Assembly (NCBI GenBank): GCA_016793465.1
Contig: JAEUJW010000073.1
Location: forward strand, 1-61,889
Direction: 5' to 3'
Length of the DNA: 61,889 nucleotides
Source: Myxococcales bacterium
GTDB taxonomy: Bacteria; Myxococcota; Polyangia; Nannocystales; Nannocystaceae
The notes under the pieces are model-generated. The model saw only the letters and a program-made list of their open reading frames with translations. It was not told the origin of the DNA and searched no databases. A program made the position numbers and the translations under genes. Of this stretch, positions 52,794 to 61,889 are shown one piece after another (the stretch's first letter is position 1; every line of letters begins with the position of its first letter).

Positions 52794-55715
52794 TCAGCGA
52801 TCGAGCGGAGGATCCGGCGGCGGCTCGGGGCGCACCAGCACCGGCGGCCGGGTGTCCTCGCCGGCCAGCGCGCGCCGCAGCGTGCCCGCGACGAACGCCC
52901 CGTCCCACCCGAGCCCGCCGTCGAACACCAGCGTCGTCGCGCCCTGCCTGGCCCGCGTGACCAAGCTGTGGACCGCGTCGTCGCTGCCCTCGACCGCCCC
53001 CGAGCGGCTGACCACCAGCCACCCGCCGGACAGCAGCGCGTACAGCGTGGCCACCCGCCGCAGCCCGGCGTCGTTGCGGCGCAGCTGCAGCTGCCCGTAG
53101 CCCGAGAGCTGCAGCGTCCGGCCGTCGTCCGCCAGCGCCGCCGCGCCCGGGAGGATCAGCGAGACGTCCGCGTGCTCCTCGCGCCCGCCGCTCGCCGGCC
53201 GCCAGCGCGTCAACCTCCCGCTCTCGAGCAGCGCCAGCACCTCGGCTCCGTCCGCCGTGTACTCGAGGTGCTCGGGGAAGCCCGACAGCTCGAGCTCGCG
53301 CAGGTCGTCGCCCTCGATCGCCCGCTCGCGCAGCGTCGTCTGCGGCCCGCGACCCGCCTGGACGAACCACGCCATGCGCCGGCCGTCCCGCGAGAACGCC
53401 AGGTGCCGCGTGCCCGCCAGCGAGTGCACCTCCCGCCCCGCCATCTTGAGGCTGCGCACGCGCGTCCGCGCCGCGCCGCCGGTGTACTCGATCGTGGCCA
53501 GCCAGCGCCCGTCCTCGCTGAGCGCCGACGGCGTCTCGCCCTGCATCACCTGGGTGGTGCTCGTCCCGTCCGGCGCCACCAGGATCACGTCGAGCTTGCC
53601 TGTCCCATCGGACAGGTGGATGCTGGCCCGCCCGCCCGCGGTCACCAGCGCGTACGCCGAGACGGCGCCGATCTCGCGGGTGAAGCGGGCCTCGCCGGTC
53701 AGCACCTCGCGCACCTCGACCGCGCCGCGCCGCTGCACCACCGCCCAGCGCATGTCCTCGCTGACCGCCAGCAGCCGCTCTCCGTCGCGCGTCACCGGCA
53801 GCCGTCGGCGCGTCGCCAGGTCCCAGAACACCTCGCGCTTCACGCTCGAGCTGCGCAAGATCCTGCCGTCGCGCGACAGCGTCGGCGTCACCGGCCCCGC
53901 GTCGCTCGCCGGCCGCAACACCTCCGCCTCCGCCGCCCCCGGCCGCCACACCGCCGCGGCGCCGTAGAGGTCGACCATGCCGACCGCGCCGCGCCCCGAC
54001 AGCTCGAGCTCGCGATCCGGCAGCGCGTCGCCGGCCGCGAAGAACCGCGTGCGCCCGTCCGCCACCGACCGCACGCGAAACCCGCTCAGCGCCCCGCCGG
54101 TGACCACCGTCGTCGCGTCCGGCGAGACGTGCCCGACCGTGGCGTGGCCGCAGCCGAGCAGGTCCTCCTCGCCCGGCCGCCGGCTCGGCTCGCCCGGGTC
54201 CTTGTAGCGGTCGAGCCGCGCCGCGCCCTCCTCGGGCGTGCAGCGCCCGCTGTGGTGCTGCAGCGGCTCGCCCGTCCGCGGGTCCCACACGTAGATGTCG
54301 CCGCGCGTGTAGACGGCGACCAGCCGCTCGTTCGCGTCGAAGCGCAGCGACAGCGGCACGTTCTGGTCGGGGTTGCCGCCCATGTGCCGGCGCTCGCTGT
54401 ACTTCCACTGGAACGCCAGCAGCGCCAGAGGTCGCCCCGAACGATCGAACACCCGCACCTTCGAGTCCGAGCCGCCGACCGCCACCAGCCTCGCCCCGTC
54501 CGTCATCGCCAGCGCGACCGGCCACGTCGGCGAGTCCTCGAGCACGTTGTCGTGCTCGCCGGCGTCGCGGTAGACCCGCGTGATCGTCGGCGTGGTGCCG
54601 CTCAGCGCGAACTTCGTCAGCCGCTCGCCCTTCGCGCCGTAGAGCCCCGCACCGTCCTCGCCGATCGCCAGCACCAGCAGGTCGTCGCCGGCCCCGCTCG
54701 TCACCACCTGCGTCACCCGCCCGCCCGGCCGCGCCAGCGCCCGCGCCTGCGTGCCCGACAGCAGGTCCGTCAGCACCAGCGTGCCCTCCTCTTCGCGCAC
54801 GAACCCGTCGCCGCCGAACGCCAGCACGTGCGAGGGCCTGGCGAAGTGGAGCGTCCGCCCCGCGCGCACGCCCTCCCGGGTCGGCGCGAACAGCTCGAGC
54901 GCCCCGACCTGGTCCTGCAGCGTCTCGAGCGACGAGTACAGCCGCATCACCGCCATCTCGTCGCCGCTCCACCCGAACGTCGTCGTGAACCACGTCTCCA
55001 CGGCCTCGATCCGCGTGTCCGCCCCGCGCTCGTGCAGCCCCGCCCGCGCCGCCGCCCACAGCCGCCGCGCCGCCGCCAGGTCGCCGCGCCGCGCCTGCAG
55101 GCCGCCCGCGCGCGCCAGGTGCACCGGCTCGCCCGCGTGCGCCGCCGCCAGAGCGCTGGCCGCCTCGCCCGGGCGCCCCGCCGCCTCCGCCGCGTAGGCG
55201 GCCCGCTGCTCCGGCGTGAGCGCCGGCGCCGCGATCGTGCCCTCGCGCGCCGCCGGCAGCCCCGTCAGCCGCGCCTCGACGTCGGCGACGAGGCCCCGGT
55301 CGCCCCGCCGCTCGCCGATCGCCCGCGCCTCGGCCAGCCCCTCGCGCGCCCGCCGGAGCTCCCCGCCGGCCACCAGCGCGTCGATCCACGCCGCCAGCCG
55401 CGCGCGCGTCGGCTCGCCGCGGAACGCCTGCCCGCGCAGCCCCGCCGCCACGTCGTCGACGCCGAGCGCCGCCGCCTCGTCGGCCAGCCGCGTCCAGCAC
55501 GCCGCGTCCGCACACCCCTCCGCCGCCCCCGCCGAGGCCTCCACCGGCGCCGCCGCCGTCGCGCCCGCGGCCTCGCCCCGCCCGTCCGCCCCCGCCGGCG
55601 CCTGCGACGGCCCCGGCGAGCACGCCACCAGCCAGCACGCGAGCCCGAGGCGCCGCGCAGAAATTTTCGCCGAGGCCCGCACCCCGGCCGATCGTACGCA
55701 ACGTCGCCGCGACAT
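52794..55715 (-). CDS. Large WD40/propeller-like lipoprotein
   Basis: 973 residues. A lipoprotein signal (GLACWLVAC, acylated Cys32) precedes an Ala-rich spacer and a helical TPR-like region (about 75-230). A long series of beta-blade repeats follows, with turns such as VVAVGGSDSKVRVFDRSG, DIYVWDPRTGEPLQ and LSEDGRWLATIEYTGG, resembling WD40/TolB-type blades. A final ~100-residue domain ends in a Pro-rich tail. It is probably envelope-located and binds partners. It lies divergent from the ClC gene, and its link to the terpene operon upstream is unclear. Confidence 0.72.
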   Translation of the reverse strand: MSRRRCVRSAGVRASAKISARRLGLACWLVACSPGPSQAPAGADGRGEAAGATAAAPVEASAGAAEGCADAACWTRLADEAAALGVDDVAAGLRGQAFRGEPTRARLAAWIDALVAGGELRRAREGLAEARAIGERRGDRGLVADVEARLTGLPAAREGTIAAPALTPEQRAAYAAEAAGRPGEAASALAAAHAGEPVHLARAGGLQARRGDLAAARRLWAAARAGLHERGADTRIEAVETWFTTTFGWSGDEMAVMRLYSSLETLQDQVGALELFAPTREGVRAGRTLHFARPSHVLAFGGDGFVREEEGTLVLTDLLSGTQARALARPGGRVTQVVTSGAGDDLLVLAIGEDGAGLYGAKGERLTKFALSGTTPTITRVYRDAGEHDNVLEDSPTWPVALAMTDGARLVAVGGSDSKVRVFDRSGRPLALLAFQWKYSERRHMGGNPDQNVPLSLRFDANERLVAVYTRGDIYVWDPRTGEPLQHHSGRCTPEEGAARLDRYKDPGEPSRRPGEEDLLGCGHATVGHVSPDATTVVTGGALSGFRVRSVADGRTRFFAAGDALPDRELELSGRGAVGMVDLYGAAAVWRPGAAEAEVLRPASDAGPVTPTLSRDGRILRSSSVKREVFWDLATRRRLPVTRDGERLLAVSEDMRWAVVQRRGAVEVREVLTGEARFTREIGAVSAYALVTAGGRASIHLSDGTGKLDVILVAPDGTSTTQVMQGETPSALSEDGRWLATIEYTGGAARTRVRSLKMAGREVHSLAGTRHLAFSRDGRRMAWFVQAGRGPQTTLRERAIEGDDLRELELSGFPEHLEYTADGAEVLALLESGRLTRWRPASGGREEHADVSLILPGAAALADDGRTLQLSGYGQLQLRRNDAGLRRVATLYALLSGGWLVVSRSGAVEGSDDAVHSLVTRARQGATTLVFDGGLGWDGAFVAGTLRRALAGEDTRPPVLVRPEPPPDPPLDR

Positions 55716-55813
55716 AGAAGCTCGAACGCCCGTTCTCGACCCCGGCCTCGTCCCGCGTCACCCCGCATCCGCCCGCTCCCGCTGCCCCTCGCCAGCGGGT
55801 AACGTCGCCTGGT

Positions 55814-57940
55814 TTGAGCCTGCACGAACCACCGCGCGGCGACTCCGCCTCGCCCAGCGGCACCGGCTTTTTTAAAGCGCTGCCGCCGAGCGGCCGCCTC
55901 GCGCGGCTGTGGGCCCGGCTCGGCCTGTGGCTCGGCCGCTTCCTCACCACCGTCGTCCGCGACGACCACGTGTTCCTCATCCTCATGGCCGCCGTGGTGG
56001 GCACCGCCTGCGGCGTCGCGGCCGGCGCCCTGCTCGCGTGGATCGCCCACGCGATCACGCTGTTCCCCCAGCCCGAGGACAACAGCCCCGTGCTGCGCTG
56101 GCTCGTCATCCTCGGCGTGCCGGTGGTCGGCGGCCTGCTCGCCGGCGTGTTCCACTACGTCGTCAAGCACGTCCTGCAGCAGCGCCTCGTCATGACCGTG
56201 CCCGCCGTCATCGAGGCCGTCGCCCTCCGCGGCGGCGTCATCCGCGGGCGCCAGGCCGTGATCACCGGCCTCGGCACCGGCATCACCATCGGCAGCGGCG
56301 GCTCGTGCGGCCACGAGGGCCCGTCGGTGGCGATCGGCGCGGCCGTCGGCAGCGTGCTCGCGCGGTTCTTCGGCATGCGCGCGCGCTGGCACCTCTCGAT
56401 GGTCGGGGCCGGCTGCGCCGGCGGCCTCGCCGCGGCCTTCAACGCCCCGCTCGCCGGGGTCATCTTCGCCGTCGAGGTCGTGTTCGGCGGCGCCATCGGC
56501 GGCAACGTCGGCACCATGTCGGTGTTCGTCCCGCTGATCGTCGCCGCCGTCGCCGGCACCTTCACCTCCCACGCGATCCGCGGCGAGACCATCGTCTTCG
56601 ACCCCGTCCACCACGGCGACGCCATCCTCGTCGACCTCCTGTTCTTCCTCCTGCTCGCCGTCGTCGCCGGCCTCGTCGGCACGCTCATGAGTCGGTGCAT
56701 CATCCGCACCGCCGCGTGGTTCGAGCGCCTCGCCTTCCCCGCGCTGTTAAAACCCGCGGCCGGCGCGCTCGGCGTCGGCCTGCTCGCCGCCCTCGTCGCC
56801 AACGAACTGCTCGGCGCCGGCCACTCGACCGTCGCCGCCGCACTCTCGAGCGCGCTCGCCTGGCGCCTCGCCCTCGCGCTCGCCTTCTTGAAGATCGTCG
56901 CCACCGCCCTCACCGTCGGCAGCGGCGGCTTCGGCGGCGTGTTCATGCCCTCGCTCTACGTCGGCGCCTGCCTCGGCACCCTCGTCGGCGGCCTCGCCTT
57001 CCTCGTGGTCGGCCCCGGCGCCGAGAGCACCGGCGCCTACGCGCTCGTCGGCATGGGGGCCGTCTTCGCCGCGACCATGCACGCCCCGCTCACCCCCATC
57101 GTGATGATCTTCGAGCTCACCCGCGACTACGCGATCATCCTGCCGCTGATGCTCGCCTGCATCCTGTCGGTGTTCGTGGCCCGCCGCGCCTACCCCCACA
57201 ATTTCTTCAAGGACGTGCTGCGCGAGCGCGGCGTGGTGCTCGGGCACGAGGCCGAGGTCGAGGTCATGAAGCGCGGCCACGTCTCCGAGCTCATGCTGCA
57301 CGGCCCCGGCGCCCTGCCCGAGTCGGCCGACTTCGAAGAGGTCCGCCGCGTCACCCTCGCCGCCGACATGCGCGCCACCTTCGTCGTCGACGCCGCCGGC
57401 GCCGTGGTCGGCTTCATTAATGGCAACCAGCTGGCCCGCCGCATGCTCACCGGCGACGTCGGCCCCGGCTCGACCGCCCGCGACCTCATGGGCACCACCG
57501 GCCTGCCGTTCCTCTACGCCACCGACACGCTCGCCGGGGCGATCCTCGCGTCCGCCCGCTCCGGCATGGAGGTCCTCCCCGTCGTCGACGCCGACCGTCG
57601 CCTCGTCGGCGTCGTCCGCCGCGGCGACCTGCTCGCCCACTACAGCGACAAGGTCCTCGGCCAGCAGGAGGAGTCGATCAACGTCCACGCCGGCGACCAG
57701 CACGACCACGAGGTCGGCCTCGGCAAGGGCGTCATCCTCGACCACATCGTCGTCGGCCGCCGCTGGGCCGGCCGCTCGCTCGCCGACCTCGCCGTGCGCA
57801 ACCAGACCGGCGTCACCGTGCTCGAGTGGGCCCGCGGCGAACAGGTCATGCCCGTCGACCCCCGCGCCCCGCTGCGCGAGGGCGACATCCTCGCCGTCGC
57901 CGGCACCCGCGAACAGCTGCTGCAGGCCCGCCGCCTGTGA
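55814..57940 (+). CDS. ClC chloride channel/antiporter with CBS and TrkA-C domains
   Basis: 708 residues; the TTG at 55814 is the best upstream start, though the RBS is weak. Ten or more membrane helices carry the ClC signatures GSGGSCGHEGP (about 160-170, with the gating Glu) and GSGGFGGVFMP (about 370). A CBS pair (ATFVVDAAGAVVGFINGNQL; MEVLPVVDADRRLVGVV) and a C-terminal TrkA-C-like domain (RSLADLAVRNQTGVTVLEWA) sense nucleotides or ions. It moves chloride, perhaps in exchange for protons. The genes on both sides are on the opposite strand. Confidence 0.9.
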   Translation: MSLHEPPRGDSASPSGTGFFKALPPSGRLARLWARLGLWLGRFLTTVVRDDHVFLILMAAVVGTACGVAAGALLAWIAHAITLFPQPEDNSPVLRWLVILGVPVVGGLLAGVFHYVVKHVLQQRLVMTVPAVIEAVALRGGVIRGRQAVITGLGTGITIGSGGSCGHEGPSVAIGAAVGSVLARFFGMRARWHLSMVGAGCAGGLAAAFNAPLAGVIFAVEVVFGGAIGGNVGTMSVFVPLIVAAVAGTFTSHAIRGETIVFDPVHHGDAILVDLLFFLLLAVVAGLVGTLMSRCIIRTAAWFERLAFPALLKPAAGALGVGLLAALVANELLGAGHSTVAAALSSALAWRLALALAFLKIVATALTVGSGGFGGVFMPSLYVGACLGTLVGGLAFLVVGPGAESTGAYALVGMGAVFAATMHAPLTPIVMIFELTRDYAIILPLMLACILSVFVARRAYPHNFFKDVLRERGVVLGHEAEVEVMKRGHVSELMLHGPGALPESADFEEVRRVTLAADMRATFVVDAAGAVVGFINGNQLARRMLTGDVGPGSTARDLMGTTGLPFLYATDTLAGAILASARSGMEVLPVVDADRRLVGVVRRGDLLAHYSDKVLGQQEESINVHAGDQHDHEVGLGKGVILDHIVVGRRWAGRSLADLAVRNQTGVTVLEWARGEQVMPVDPRAPLREGDILAVAGTREQLLQARRL

Positions 57941-57959
57941 GCCCGCGGCGCCGCGGCTC
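57939..57959. terminator. GC hairpin between convergent genes
   Basis: GAGCCCGCGGCGCCGCGGCTC folds into a ~10-bp stem with one bulge at the ClC stop codon, before the convergent sensor-kinase end. There is no T run, so intrinsic termination is doubtful. Confidence 0.3.
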
Positions 57960-58024
57960 GCGGCGGCGCCTACTACTAGGCGTTCGTCGACGCCACCGTC
58001 ACCGCCCTCGAGCTCTGACCCGGC

Positions 58025-61889
<3,865 letters not shown>

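Noticed and set aside
52968..55802. A 944-codon plus-strand frame opposite the propeller lipoprotein
   Set aside because: Arg/Pro-rich shadow; the minus frame has a lipoprotein signal and blade repeats.

Overview
The window is GC-rich throughout, apart from one conspicuous AT-richer island. It looks like a myxobacterial chromosome, most likely from the Nannocystaceae. Reasons: several Hanks-type Ser/Thr kinases with membrane anchors, lipoproteins with long Ser/Thr/Gly linkers and Cys-rich or propeller domains, a giant TPR-GAF-PAS histidine kinase, and adjacent geosmin and 2-methylisoborneol (2-MIB) pathways. Nannocystis is a known producer of both odorants. The genus call is an inference. I see no rRNA, tRNA or CRISPR array.

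Region 1 (about 1-25 kb): roughly 25 minus-strand genes are packed with 1-11 base overlaps or very short gaps, so this is probably one long transcription unit. It encodes a 2175-residue DNA methylase/helicase fusion, a membrane-anchored AAA+ ATPase, a ParA-like ATPase, a ClpP/SDH-type serine protease, a membrane-anchored M23-like/peptidoglycan-binding protein and a membrane-anchored lytic-transglycosylase-like protein. It also encodes two adjacent beta-rich proteins, a coiled-coil/Pro-rich protein and many small proteins with a single terminal membrane helix. At the left edge an HTH protein, possibly the N-terminus of a recombinase, runs off the window. No tail, portal, terminase or type IV secretion gene is recognisable. 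I read the block as an undescribed mobile element, perhaps a membrane-containing non-tailed provirus or a membrane-anchored machine.

Region 2 (25-34.5 kb): opposite the block lie a Pro/Thr-rich protein, a LuxR-type small regulator and a vWA-like lipoprotein. These meet a convergent five-gene operon ending in a large lipoprotein. A MerR-like regulator and a Ser/Thr kinase are divergent from that operon.

Region 3 (34.5-42.6 kb): this is mosaic and decayed. An ISL3-family insertion sequence (42-bp inverted repeats, 40/42 matching) sits beside TPR and kinase remnants. It is followed by an AT-richer island with two paralogous beta-rich proteins, a small protein, an alpha/beta-hydrolase and a Cys-rich lipoprotein. 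An IS66 remnant and a kinase cut off in its catalytic loop close the region.

Region 4 (42.6-52.8 kb): a minus-strand operon carries, in transcription order, two Family 2B encapsulin shell proteins with internal cyclic-nucleotide-binding-like domains, an MscS channel, a two-domain geosmin synthase, GPP 2-C-methyltransferase and 2-MIB synthase. It suggests that both odorant pathways are linked to a two-component protein shell and a membrane channel. The second shell gene has a one-base frameshift in a short G/C run.

Region 5 (52.8-61.9 kb): a large propeller-like lipoprotein, a ClC channel with CBS and TrkA-C domains, and a giant sensor histidine kinase that runs off the right edge.
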